Below are positions 4,515 through 10,793 of a DNA stretch of 14,742 nt, piece after piece. Location of the stretch: assembly GCA_017632155.1 (NCBI GenBank), contig JAGBRZ010000047.1, positions 1 to 14,742 of the forward strand. The letters are read 5' to 3'. The stretch is from Clostridia bacterium (GTDB taxonomy: Bacteria; Bacillota_A; Clostridia; Oscillospirales; CAG-272). The position numbers were made by a program, and so were the translations under genes. The notes below the pieces were generated by a model. The model did not search any database and was not told the DNA's origin. It worked only from the letters and a program-made list of their open reading frames with translations. Positions within the stretch are counted from its first letter, which is position 1. Each line of letters opens with the position of its first letter.

Positions 4515-5953
4515 TGGAGTTTAAGATAGGAGCTGCTTACGTTCGTGTGAGTACGGACGATCAGCTTGAGTATTCCCCTGATTCGCAATTGAAGCTGATC
4601 CGTGATTACGCGAAACGGGAAGGGTATATCATCCCGGACGAATTCGTCTATCGTGATGACGGCATCAGCGGCAAGAGTGCAGACAAGCGTCCTGCGTTTC
4701 AGATGATGGTTGCAACCGCAAAAGAACAGAATCCCCCATTTTCATGCATTTTCGTGTGGAAGTTCAGCCGTTTTGCCCGAAACCAAGAGGAGAGTCTGGT
4801 CTACAAGAATCTGCTGAAGCGCAACGGTGTGGCCGTCAGGAGCATATCAGAGCCGTCTATGGATGACAGCCCGTTCTCCGGCCTGATCGAATCCATTATA
4901 TCATGGATGGATGAGTATTATTTGACGAATCTTGCCGGAGAAGTCAGGCGCGGCATGAAAGAAAAGGCCATGCGCGGAGAAGCTATGGGCAAACCGCCTT
5001 TTGGCTATGATGTCAAAGACAAAGTTCTGGTTCCGAATGATTCAGCAGACGCAGTTCGATACATTTTTAAGCGCTATGCCGCTGGCGGCACATTTCGGTC
5101 TATTGCCAGCGAGCTAAACGACTCTGGTATCAAGACAAATCTTGGGAAGCCCTTTGAGTTCACCGCTGTTCAATACATTTTAATGAACCCGGCGTACATT
5201 GGCAAAACACGCTGGTCGGAAGACGAACACAAACCGTACCGCTACGTCGACCCGGATGCAGCATCAATGCCAGACGGGAAGCATGAGCCGCTGATTGCAA
5301 TAGAACTTTGGGACACCGTGCAGGAACGTCTCGCCAAGCGCTCTACTGGGGTGAGGTATGCCAGAAAAGGCAAGCCCGTGTTCATGCTCAAGGGGCTGTT
5401 GCGCTGCGACAATTGCGGCTCCACGCTTGTGAACTGCACCAACCAAAAGGCCGGTCAATCCCTACGACTCCAATGCTGCGGCTATATGCGCGGTCAGTGC
5501 AAGGTTTCGCATTTTATCACGGTCGAAAAAGCTGACGCCGCTGTTCTGGATGCACTGGAAACCATGATCCACTCAGGATCTTTCGTTTTCGCCCCTCAGA
5601 AACCGCCAGAAGTAAAGATAAGCCGCGACTGGGACAAACTCATCACGCAGGAGAAAAACCGCCTTGAACGTGCGAAAAACGCTCTTCTGGACGGAGCGTT
5701 CTCAAGCGCGGAATATAAAGAATTGAAAGCCGGGGTCGAGGCCAATATTGCCAAGCTGGAAGCCGCAAAAGCGCAAAACGAACCTCACGCAATCGACGCC
5801 GCAGCATTCAAACCGAAAGCCATTGAAGTGCTGTCCATTCTCCGCTCCCCGGACGTTGACGGCGAGACGAAGAACGCGGCCCTCCGATCCATCGTCGAAA
5901 AAATTGTGTTCAAAAAGTTAGAAAATACGTTCGATATCTACTTTTTGCCGTAG
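4514..5953 (+). CDS. large serine recombinase (phage integrase), 479 aa
   Basis: Catalyses site-specific integration and excision through a 5'-phosphoserine intermediate. The resolvase domain is residues 1-150, with nucleophile S13 in YVRVSTDDQ, DGISGK, and the arginine-bearing VWKFSRFAR motif. A recombinase domain follows from about residue 158 (GKPPFGY...). A zinc ribbon has C298, C301, C321/C322 and C329, then a coiled-coil segment (NRLERAKNALL...KAGVEANIAKLEAAK) typical of the synapsis-controlling motif, and a C-terminal tail. The length is normal for the family. I use the ATG at 4514, overlapping the upstream stop. A GTG one codon earlier is also possible. A symmetric candidate attP lies 18 nt past the stop, which fits this enzyme class. 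Confidence 0.95.
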   Translation: MEFKIGAAYVRVSTDDQLEYSPDSQLKLIRDYAKREGYIIPDEFVYRDDGISGKSADKRPAFQMMVATAKEQNPPFSCIFVWKFSRFARNQEESLVYKNLLKRNGVAVRSISEPSMDDSPFSGLIESIISWMDEYYLTNLAGEVRRGMKEKAMRGEAMGKPPFGYDVKDKVLVPNDSADAVRYIFKRYAAGGTFRSIASELNDSGIKTNLGKPFEFTAVQYILMNPAYIGKTRWSEDEHKPYRYVDPDAASMPDGKHEPLIAIELWDTVQERLAKRSTGVRYARKGKPVFMLKGLLRCDNCGSTLVNCTNQKAGQSLRLQCCGYMRGQCKVSHFITVEKADAAVLDALETMIHSGSFVFAPQKPPEVKISRDWDKLITQEKNRLERAKNALLDGAFSSAEYKELKAGVEANIAKLEAAKAQNEPHAIDAAAFKPKAIEVLSILRSPDVDGETKNAALRSIVEKIVFKKLENTFDIYFLP

Positions 5954-5971
5954 TTTTTTCTTTTATTTGTT

Positions 5972-6019
5972 TGTATATCTTTTGAGCATTCGGTACACCG
6001 TTCATTAAAAAGATATACA
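5972..6019. other. candidate attP site of the serine recombinase
   Basis: Perfect 12-bp inverted arms (5972-5983 and 6008-6019, TGTATATCTTTT and its complement) share one centre with an inner palindrome CGGT-AC-ACCG (5991-6000). The central dinucleotide would be AC at 5995-5996. A span of about 48 bp with a symmetric core beside the integrase stop is the expected architecture of attP for large serine integrases. Phage genes continue on both sides, so this looks like an uninterrupted attP and not an attL/attR hybrid. Confidence 0.6.
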
Positions 6020-6030
6020 GGCCATAAAAA

Positions 6031-6060
6031 GGGCGGGAGGAATGCCCTCTCGCCCCCGTT
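6031..6060. terminator. bidirectional intrinsic terminator
   Basis: A 10-bp GC-rich stem (6031-6040 with 6046-6055, one G-U pair) with a 5-nt loop. The minus strand continues into TTTTT (6026-6030) and the plus strand into CCGTTTTTT. It closes the leftward late/post-lysis operon (last gene ends at 6063) and the recombinase transcript. Confidence 0.8.
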
Positions 6061-6062
6061 TT

Positions 6063-6539
6063 TTACTGCCCCATCTGCTGGAGCATTTGCTGGATTTGCT
6101 GTCTGGTCTGCTGGTCAGGAGCCTCCTCCATGAGTCCGCGCAGTTCCTCGGCAAACTCCTCTTTACCACCCTCGCGGTAATAGGAGCCACGCCGCATCAT
6201 ACCATCGCGGTAGGAGCCGCCGTCATTGTAACGGCCCCGGCTGTCACGACTCGCATTCCGTCCACGGCCACGGCGCTCATAAGACCCGCCGTCCTCATAA
6301 TAGCTTCCTCGGTTATAGCCGCCGCGTCCTTCACGGTAATACGACCCGCCACGGGAAGACATCCCTTCGTCGCCGCCCTCCATTTCTTCCTCCATGCACC
6401 AGATCTCATATGCATCTTTTGCAATGTCGATGAGCTTGTACACGGAGTCGATTTCATCCCGACTGCGGAACTTGCCGTTCTCAACAACAGACGCAAGTTC
6501 TTTGTCGGCCAGTTTCAGAATACCTTCAAGATGTTCCAT
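6063..6539 (-). CDS. RG-rich low-complexity protein, 158 aa
   Basis: The ATG at 6539 has AAGGAGG 7 nt upstream. The N-terminal 50 residues are helical (LEGILKLADKELASVV, then IDSVYKLIDIAKDAYEIWCMEEE). Residues about 60-125 are a disordered Arg/Gly/Tyr/Ser tract of repeated RGSYY, GGYNRG and RGRGR segments. An acidic-helical Gln-rich C-terminus (EEFAEELRGLMEEA...QIQQMLQQM) closes it. RG/RGY tracts commonly bind nucleic acid and drive phase separation in other proteins, but nothing establishes that here. I recall homologue-like proteins in gut clostridial prophages without a known function. It is the last gene before the terminator and is 17 nt downstream of the jelly-roll-like gene. Confidence 0.8.
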   Translation of the reverse strand: MEHLEGILKLADKELASVVENGKFRSRDEIDSVYKLIDIAKDAYEIWCMEEEMEGGDEGMSSRGGSYYREGRGGYNRGSYYEDGGSYERRGRGRNASRDSRGRYNDGGSYRDGMMRRGSYYREGGKEEFAEELRGLMEEAPDQQTRQQIQQMLQQMGQ

Positions 6540-6556
6540 TGTGCGTCCTCCTTCCC

Positions 6557-7024
6557 TTATGCCACGCGGCTAATCGTGAGATTAGCGTTCTGGACTTCGA
6601 TGATGGGAGCAGGAGTGATTGTCGGGTCAGTCGTAGCCGGGACAGCTTCCACGCCAAGGCTGAAACAGCAACAGCGAGGAACTTTTATGATCGCCGTGCT
6701 GGTTACATTGCCGTACTCGTCCACGGCTGCTGGCGTGAAGATCGCTCTACTTACATAGCGCGGCTCCCCATTCACGGTCAGGGCCACAGCGATAGGCACA
6801 ACTTCCTCGGCCTCTTCCGGCAGCGCAATGTTTCCGTTGAAGGTCACCTGATAGTGCGTCCACTGGTTGCAGCAGTTGCCTGTGTTTACACCGCGCAGAA
6901 TAAAATTCCCAGTCTCGTCCTCATGGATAATCAATCCGCGATTACACGGAATGGACGAGCGGAAAAGAATGGGCGAGTACAGAGCCACTTCCTGCACATC
7001 GTTCCATAAATACTCACACGCCAT
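6557..7024 (-). CDS. beta-rich, jelly-roll-like Cys-containing protein, 155 aa
   Basis: The ATG at 7024 follows AAGGCGGTG. An N-terminal MACEYLWNDVQEVAL segment and a central block NCCNQWTHYQVTFNGNIALPE are followed by alternating beta-strand-like stretches (VPIAVALTVNGEP, AIFTPAAVDEYGNVTSTAIIKVP, PIIEVQNANLTISRVA). A Cys triplet RCCCFSLGVEAV sits near residue 119. The layout (an adhesin/collagen-tail-like domain ending in NVxNANLxIxR) suggests a C1q/BclA-like trimeric jelly roll on a virion or spore-type surface. That is inference from pattern, not a domain hit. It is the second-last gene of the operon. Confidence 0.75.
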   Translation of the reverse strand: MACEYLWNDVQEVALYSPILFRSSIPCNRGLIIHEDETGNFILRGVNTGNCCNQWTHYQVTFNGNIALPEEAEEVVPIAVALTVNGEPRYVSRAIFTPAAVDEYGNVTSTAIIKVPRCCCFSLGVEAVPATTDPTITPAPIIEVQNANLTISRVA

Positions 7025-7036
7025 GATCGCACCGCC

Positions 7037-7822
7037 TTAGAAACCGCCGCAGCCGCAACCCGTGTTCTGCTGGCAGCAGTTGGGGTTCTGGACAATGTAC
7101 GCGGGAATGGGAACGGGGTTAAGATACTGCTCCAACGCCACGGTCTGAGCGGCATTATCAGCCAGAATGCGAGAGGTCTGGGCCGTCTGAGAAGCCGCAA
7201 GGTTGGCCATCGTAAGCTGACGCTCAAGATCAGCAATGCGCTCGTTCTTGGCATCGATCTTATCCGCGCACATCTGATCGAGGATGCGCTGCACACCCAG
7301 CGTCTGATTCGTGATGATATCGCGGACGCCATCCGACACAGCCGCCCGGTCTGCACACGCCTCACGGGCGATGTCAGCACCGAGGTTGGCGATGCCGAGC
7401 CTGTTCTCGCAACAACAATTTGAAAACTGAGACTGAAGTGCGAATGCGTTCTGCATATCCGCAATCTGCGTTGTGTAAAGCTGCTGGGTAACATCACCAA
7501 AACCGGAACAGATGCCGCTCTGGATGCCTGACAGGGCCGTCATGATCGCCGCCTGATCGAAACCGCGCTGGACAGAGCCGCCGCCCTCGTTGATGACCAC
7601 GGGCTGACTGCCGAAGCCGCCTCCATTGCCTCCGTTGTTCCAGCCGCCAGCGGCAACCAGAATAATAATAAGCAGGATGATCGCCCAAGCGCCGTCACCG
7701 GAGCCAAAGCCGGAACCGCCACCTCCCATCATGCCGCCAAAAACGGGATAGGGATAGCCGCCGTTCCCGGCTGGGCCGACAAGCATCGTAGTTCCAAAGG
7801 AACCGCCATTTTCAGAATCCAT
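7037..7822 (-). CDS. Gly/Cys-rich single-span membrane protein, 261 aa
   Basis: The ATG at 7822 follows GAAAGGAAG with 11-nt spacing. A Gly-rich N-terminus (MMGGGGSGFGSGDG) leads into one transmembrane segment (residues about 45-58, AWAIILLIIILVAA) and a second Gly-rich tract. A long helical region follows, with MTALSGIQSGICSGF, a CCC triplet in SNCCCENR, GIANLGADIAREACADRAA and a coiled-coil-like segment (DAKNERIADLERQL). The end is Cys-rich (NPNCCQQNTGCGCGGF). This architecture is common in gut clostridial prophages as I recall it. Its role is unknown: membrane anchoring or a structural scaffold are possible. Its leader carries the hairpins at 7908-8000. Confidence 0.8.
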   Translation of the reverse strand: MDSENGGSFGTTMLVGPAGNGGYPYPVFGGMMGGGGSGFGSGDGAWAIILLIIILVAAGGWNNGGNGGGFGSQPVVINEGGGSVQRGFDQAAIMTALSGIQSGICSGFGDVTQQLYTTQIADMQNAFALQSQFSNCCCENRLGIANLGADIAREACADRAAVSDGVRDIITNQTLGVQRILDQMCADKIDAKNERIADLERQLTMANLAASQTAQTSRILADNAAQTVALEQYLNPVPIPAYIVQNPNCCQQNTGCGCGGF

Positions 7823-7907
7823 AAAGTTTATTACTTCCTTTCAATATATTTATTTCAACCGCTACTACTTGCGCGCCGAGCAACAGCGAAAGAAATACTT
7901 AAAAGTG

Positions 7908-8000
7908 CAATCCAAAGTGCAAATTTGGCACTTTGGGGATTGGATGCCAAAAAGTGTCGTTTTTTCTCCACTAATTGCACGAAAAGTGTAATTAATGGAG
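7908..8000. repeat. paired hairpins with recurrent AAAGTGCA motif
   Basis: Hairpin A (7912-7920 with 7928-7936; 9 bp, extendable by CAAT/ATTG with a bulge) and hairpin B (7966-7980 with 7986-8000; 15 positions with one mismatch and one wobble) lie in the gap between the 78-aa gene and the Gly/Cys-rich gene. AAAGTGCA or its complement recurs at 7902, 7914 and 7928, with AAAGTGTC at 7951 and AAAGTGTA at 7983. Neither hairpin has a minus-strand U-tract, so an RNA processing or stability element, or a protein-binding cluster, is likelier than a terminator. Confidence 0.55.
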
Positions 8001-8012
8001 GGAATATGCTAT

Positions 8013-8249
8013 TTACTTCAATCCAAACTGCTGTGCCATCTGTCTGGCACGGTTGTACTGTTGCTGATTAATCTGGCCGGAGTTCATTAAGTGTTGGATA
8101 ATTGCGTTGGGATCTGTCAGACTGTCTGGCACATTGAAGCCGTACTGCCGAAGCATCCCAAGCGGGTTCTGCTTAAGCTGCGCGAGCATGGACATCGGGT
8201 TCATCTTCCCCATAGCCGCCCCGCCGAGCGCATTGAACAGAGGGTTCAT
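8013..8249 (-). CDS. small helical phage protein, 78 aa
   Basis: The ATG at 8249 overlaps the upstream stop (ATGA) and follows GAGGAGGATGA. It begins MNPLFNALGGAAMGKMNPM, continues with LAQLKQNPLGMLRQYGFNVPDSLTDP, and ends in a Gln/Asn-rich helix (IIQHLMNSGQINQQQYNRA). I have seen this N-P-M-Q style composition in gut clostridial phages, always without assigned function. It is coupled to the P/Q-rich gene, which suggests the two act together. Confidence 0.8.
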   Translation of the reverse strand: MNPLFNALGGAAMGKMNPMSMLAQLKQNPLGMLRQYGFNVPDSLTDPNAIIQHLMNSGQINQQQYNRARQMAQQFGLK

Positions 8250-8725
8250 TCCTCATCCTCCTCTTCCTTGGCTTTCTTTGTCTTTTTCTTTCCAGCGATG
8301 CCGTACATATCCGACTTGATGCTCTCGATGTCGGATTTGATGCCGCCGATGATTCCGGCAACTGCGCTGAGATCGCTCTTTGTAGCATATTCGACCGTTT
8401 TGCCGTCTGAAGCGGAGACTTCCGCAGACTGCACCCGCTCCACAAGGTCATAGATCTTAACGCTGGGCTTGCCGGTCGCGTCTGCTTGTTTGAGATATAC
8501 TACCGGCTCAGACTGTGACCAGAGCGTCACGGCGTTATTGGGCGCTACTGGGTATGCCATTGCCTCCCGCTCCCCGGAGATCCAGATGATGCTGGACTGT
8601 GGCGTCTGCTGCTGAACAGGCTGATAAGTGGGCTGCGCGACTGGCTGCTGCACCTGATAGGTCGGCTGCACATAAGTCGGCTGATACTGCTGATAGTTCG
8701 GAACTGAGTAATACGGATAAGCCAT
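8246..8725 (-). CDS. Pro/Gln/Tyr-rich protein with beta domain, 159 aa
   Basis: The ATG at 8725 lies 1 nt after the papain-like gene's stop and uses its GGAAG site. The first 40 residues are a disordered Tyr/Pro/Gln tract (YQQYQPTYVQPTYQVQQPV). Residues about 45-85 form a beta-like domain (IIWISGEREAMAYPVAPNNAVTLW, EPVVYLKQADATGKPSVKI). A helical tail with an acidic-basic end (KKKTKKAKEEEDEE) follows. The SGE.EA.AYPVAP.N.V.LW pattern is one I recall in small capsid-proximal proteins of gut phages. The function is not assigned here. Virion-associated is a guess. Confidence 0.75.
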   Translation of the reverse strand: MAYPYYSVPNYQQYQPTYVQPTYQVQQPVAQPTYQPVQQQTPQSSIIWISGEREAMAYPVAPNNAVTLWSQSEPVVYLKQADATGKPSVKIYDLVERVQSAEVSASDGKTVEYATKSDLSAVAGIIGGIKSDIESIKSDMYGIAGKKKTKKAKEEEDEE

Positions 8726-8728
8726 AGG

Positions 8729-9124
8729 TCATTCTTCCTTTCCTGTTTCAATTTTTTCCCAGTAAAACATCGGGGCGCGGCGTCCGCTGTTCCACGAATC
8801 CCACCATTCGCCGTCCTTTACACAGCAGACGTGATCTCCATACGCCAAGATATATGTTCCCTCTGGATGCTCTTCCGCAAAATCTTCTGTAGTATAGCAA
8901 TCTGGGCATTCGTCCGGGATCAGATGCCGCTTGAAGCCGTTCTGTCTGAGCGTGTAATTCACAACGTGGTTCGCATTCGGCATATCGGAGAGGGCAAAAC
9001 CGTTGACAGCCAACATCGTGTATGCTTTCTCCCACGGGATATCCAGCGCCTTTGTGAGCGCCCGGACTGTACAGTCGATCCCTTCCAGCGCAATCGGATT
9101 TGGATTATACGGATGCCACGGCAT
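8729..9124 (-). CDS. papain-like cysteine peptidase-type protein, 131 aa
   Basis: I use the ATG at 9124, which has AGGAGG 9 nt upstream. Longer in-frame starts would run through the 30-aa gene. C18 in GIDCTVRALTKAL sits at the head of a helix, as in papain/C39-like enzymes. H98 (YGDHVCC) and D109 (EWWDSWNSG) follow in the right order for a Cys-His-Asp triad. A DMPNANHV segment, and a DECPDCYT stretch that could add a metal or disulfide, lie between. Active-site assignment is inference. A peptidase, transglutaminase-like or inactive homologue is possible. It overlaps the 30-aa gene by 20 nt. Confidence 0.7.
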   Translation of the reverse strand: MPWHPYNPNPIALEGIDCTVRALTKALDIPWEKAYTMLAVNGFALSDMPNANHVVNYTLRQNGFKRHLIPDECPDCYTTEDFAEEHPEGTYILAYGDHVCCVKDGEWWDSWNSGRRAPMFYWEKIETGKEE

Positions 9125-9197
9125 CGTCCTCGTCCTCCTCCCTCCAGAACAGATCATCGTCCAAGAGCAGAAGGAGTTCGTCGTTGTCATAGCCCAT
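9105..9197 (-). CDS. 30-aa acidic micro-protein
   Basis: The ATG at 9197 follows GAAGGTG with 5-nt spacing just downstream of the terminator at 9228-9269. The product starts MGYDNDELLLLLDDDLFW, then has an Asp/Glu-rich run and ends DDAVASV. It overlaps the papain-like gene by 20 nt, so translation could couple the two. The strong site, coupling and length suggest a real leader protein of this operon. It is too short for standard callers. Function unknown. Confidence 0.6.
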   Translation of the reverse strand: MGYDNDELLLLLDDDLFWREEDEDDAVASV

Positions 9198-9227
9198 AAA
9201 AACACCTTCTTTCTGACAAAAGTGTAT

Positions 9228-9269
9228 AAAAAAAGACGGGCTTCCGAAATCAATCAGAAGTCCATCTTT
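9228..9269 (-). terminator. intrinsic terminator after the sigma-like gene
   Basis: The stem (9257-9269 with 9232-9244) covers 13 positions with one mismatch and one wobble. It is followed on the minus strand by a run of seven T overlapping the stem base (9234-9228). It lies 22 nt past the sigma-like gene's stop and 31 nt before the next gene. Confidence 0.8.
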
Positions 9270-9290
9270 AGGCTTGTTTTCGGCTATCTT

Positions 9291-9485
9291 TTAGACGCCG
9301 TTGTACTTTTGCTGGAATGCGTACACAATAGCTTTCACCCGTTGCGGGGATAGATCAAATTCGCAGGAAAGGCAATCGAAAGTGATGCCATCGCACATAC
9401 GCCTTTTAAGCAGAAGACGATCACGCTGGTTGTGACAATGCTCATCAATATACGCCGCCATTTGTGAGTTGGTGTATTCTCGCAT
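9291..9485 (-). CDS. sigma-70 region-4-like HTH protein, 64 aa
   Basis: The ATG at 9485 follows TTTGGAGG. The fold pattern matches sigma region 4 and the small phage regulators built on it: YTNSQMAAYIDEHCHNQRDRLLLKRRMCDGITFDCLSCEFDLSPQRVKAIVYAFQQK. Helix one ends with RDR.LLKRR.CDG.TF, and the recognition helix is DLSPQRVKAIVYAFQQ. At 64 residues it has no other sigma domains, so it more likely binds DNA or RNA polymerase as a late-gene regulator than acts as a full sigma factor. It is boxed by the terminators at 9501-9540 and 9228-9269. Confidence 0.7.
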   Translation of the reverse strand: MREYTNSQMAAYIDEHCHNQRDRLLLKRRMCDGITFDCLSCEFDLSPQRVKAIVYAFQQKYNGV

Positions 9486-9500
9486 AAATAGCCTCCAAAT

Positions 9501-9550
9501 AAAAAACCGCCACTATCCCCATAGAGGGAATGAATGGCGGCTCATTTTTT
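9501..9550. terminator. intrinsic terminator directly upstream of the sigma-like gene
   Basis: CCGCCA/TGGCGG outer stem (9507-9512 with 9535-9540) plus an inner ATCCCC-type pairing, followed on the minus strand by TTTTTT (9506-9501) and on the plus strand by T6 (9545-9550). A second copy of TGGCGGCTCA (9550-9559) provides an alternative upstream arm. Only about 16 nt separate the minus-strand T-tract from the sigma-like start codon, leaving no room for a promoter between. Confidence 0.75.
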
Positions 9551-9555
9551 GGCGG

Positions 9556-9778
9556 CTCAGTTTCAATTGTTCGGGGCAGCGGATTCCGCTTTGTCAGAGT
9601 TTCCTCCGCTCCCCCTCTGGTATGACCCAAACTATAACCATCCATCGGGCGACAAACCCCTGAGAACGGTCAATGCAAAGGCTGGATTTCGCCTGTTTCC
9701 AAAAGTCGCACTGAGTGAGCGTAGACCAGTGACCATAGGCTTGTGCGATCTTTTACATTGTGGCAGCTCGTCTGTTTT
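9556..9778. other. gene-free structured stretch between phosphoesterase and sigma-like gene
   Basis: No convincing ORF. It holds AGCGGA-T-TCCGCT (near 9578-9590) and, further right, nested inverted pairs: TCGCAC/GTGCGA around 9700-9750 and CACTG/CAGTG. No clear minus-strand promoter was found. It may be a structured mRNA segment or leader ending in the terminator at 9501-9540. Confidence 0.4.
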
Positions 9779-10606
9779 CTATTCAAAGTTCGGAGACTTG
9801 AAGATGTTGATTTCTTTTCTGTCTCCATGCAGGATAATTCTCTGGATACAATGAGTTGCCGGACGCATCATACCCCTGAGAGCATACCCGCCGTACCCAA
9901 GCCAACTGGATGCAGAGACAACTTCAAATGGTTTGATGGAGATCTTGTTGTTTTGAGTATCAATGTAAATCTTGCCGGGTTGCGTGTTAAAAGGCTTATG
10001 CACATGACCGGCGATGAGGACGTCCAGTCCGTCAACAGTCATCGCAAAATTCTCAAATTTATTCACGGCCCCGCCTGTCAAAATGCCGCCCCCGGAACCG
10101 TGAGTAACCAGAAGCATATAGGTCGGGCGCTTTCTGCTGTCGGTCAGCGTACCGTTCTCGCGTTCCCGTATGCCAAGCTGGAGCTTTACGAATGCAGCGT
10201 TCTCGCGATATATCGCCTCAAGGTCAAGCTTTGATGCTACGTCATAGAGCGGACAGTCATCAGTTTCTTTGGAACTTCTGGCCTCATGGTTCCCTTGCAC
10301 AAAACACAGGATGCGTTCACGGGCTGGCTCCAAAACCTTCGCCATCAGGCGCTTGGCTTCTGACGGCATATAGCGCTCGCGGTACACATTGGATACGGAT
10401 GACTTGAGCGCCGTGTTCAGCATATCGCCGCCGATAACCAAGTATACGTTAGGCGTTTCCGCGACTTTTTTGATGAAGTCCATGAATTGCTGTTCCATAC
10501 ACTCCGGCGCTCCCCAGTGGACATCAAATACCGGAATGATAGTGATATTGTGTCCACCTAAGATCTGGTGTTGGATCATCTCAAAATCTGGAAGCGTTTG
10601 AACCAC
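9779..10606 (-). CDS. calcineurin-like metallophosphoesterase, 275 aa
   Basis: Carries the five metallophosphoesterase blocks in order: D28-x-H30 (FDVHWG), GGD61MLN, GN106H107E, H169 (LVTHGSGGG) and G-H201-V-H203. These ligate a di-metal centre and hydrolyse phosphomono- or diesters. The start shown is the GTG at 10606, 4 nt after the preceding stop. Its site is weak, and a start at the ATG (10579) just before the first block is possible. It is cytoplasmic with no signal peptide. The position after the lysis genes is unusual for a housekeeping role. Hydrolysis of DNA ends, lipids or cyclic nucleotide signals are all possible. Confidence 0.85.
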   Translation of the reverse strand: MVQTLPDFEMIQHQILGGHNITIIPVFDVHWGAPECMEQQFMDFIKKVAETPNVYLVIGGDMLNTALKSSVSNVYRERYMPSEAKRLMAKVLEPARERILCFVQGNHEARSSKETDDCPLYDVASKLDLEAIYRENAAFVKLQLGIRERENGTLTDSRKRPTYMLLVTHGSGGGILTGGAVNKFENFAMTVDGLDVLIAGHVHKPFNTQPGKIYIDTQNNKISIKPFEVVSASSWLGYGGYALRGMMRPATHCIQRIILHGDRKEINIFKSPNFE

Positions 10607-10609
10607 CTC

Positions 10610-10792
10610 TCAGTTGTGGATTGTCTGTAGACGGCGTATGCTCCCGCTTATGTTGTGGGCCGAAACGACCGTGCCGGTAACGCTTCCGCTCGCGACGTCG
10701 AAGTTCACAAAGCGGATCTCGCCATCGACTGCAACGAATGCCGTGTCCGTATCAATGACCAGAGTGTCTTCCTGCACTTCAATTCCGGCCAT
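10610..10792 (-). CDS. small beta-rich tail-associated protein, 60 aa
   Basis: The ATG at 10792 begins 2 nt after the stop of the BppU-like gene, in a tightly packed operon. The protein is mostly predicted beta (DTLVIDTDTAFVAVDGEIRFVNFDV, then SGSVTGTVVSAHNIS). Its size and place between the BppU-like gene and the phosphoesterase suggest a small structural or accessory protein. No named family is recognised. Confidence 0.7.
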   Translation of the reverse strand: MAGIEVQEDTLVIDTDTAFVAVDGEIRFVNFDVASGSVTGTVVSAHNISGSIRRLQTIHN

Positions 10793-10793
10793 G

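Noticed and set aside
6197..6496. 99-aa ORF inside the RG-rich gene
   Set aside because: An out-of-frame shadow of the repetitive RG-rich coding sequence.
7966..8000. Hairpin B read as an intrinsic terminator
   Set aside because: On the minus strand the stem is followed by AAAAAA, not T. On the plus strand it is followed by GGAATATG and no gene ends there.
9125..9253. Extended start of the papain-like gene (upstream to 9253)
   Set aside because: The extra N-terminus would span the terminator T-tract region and the 30-aa gene. The strong AGGAGG lies at 9124 instead.
9445..9645. 66-aa minus-strand ORF from 9645
   Set aside because: It runs straight through the intrinsic terminator and overlaps the sigma-like gene, with no good ribosome binding site.
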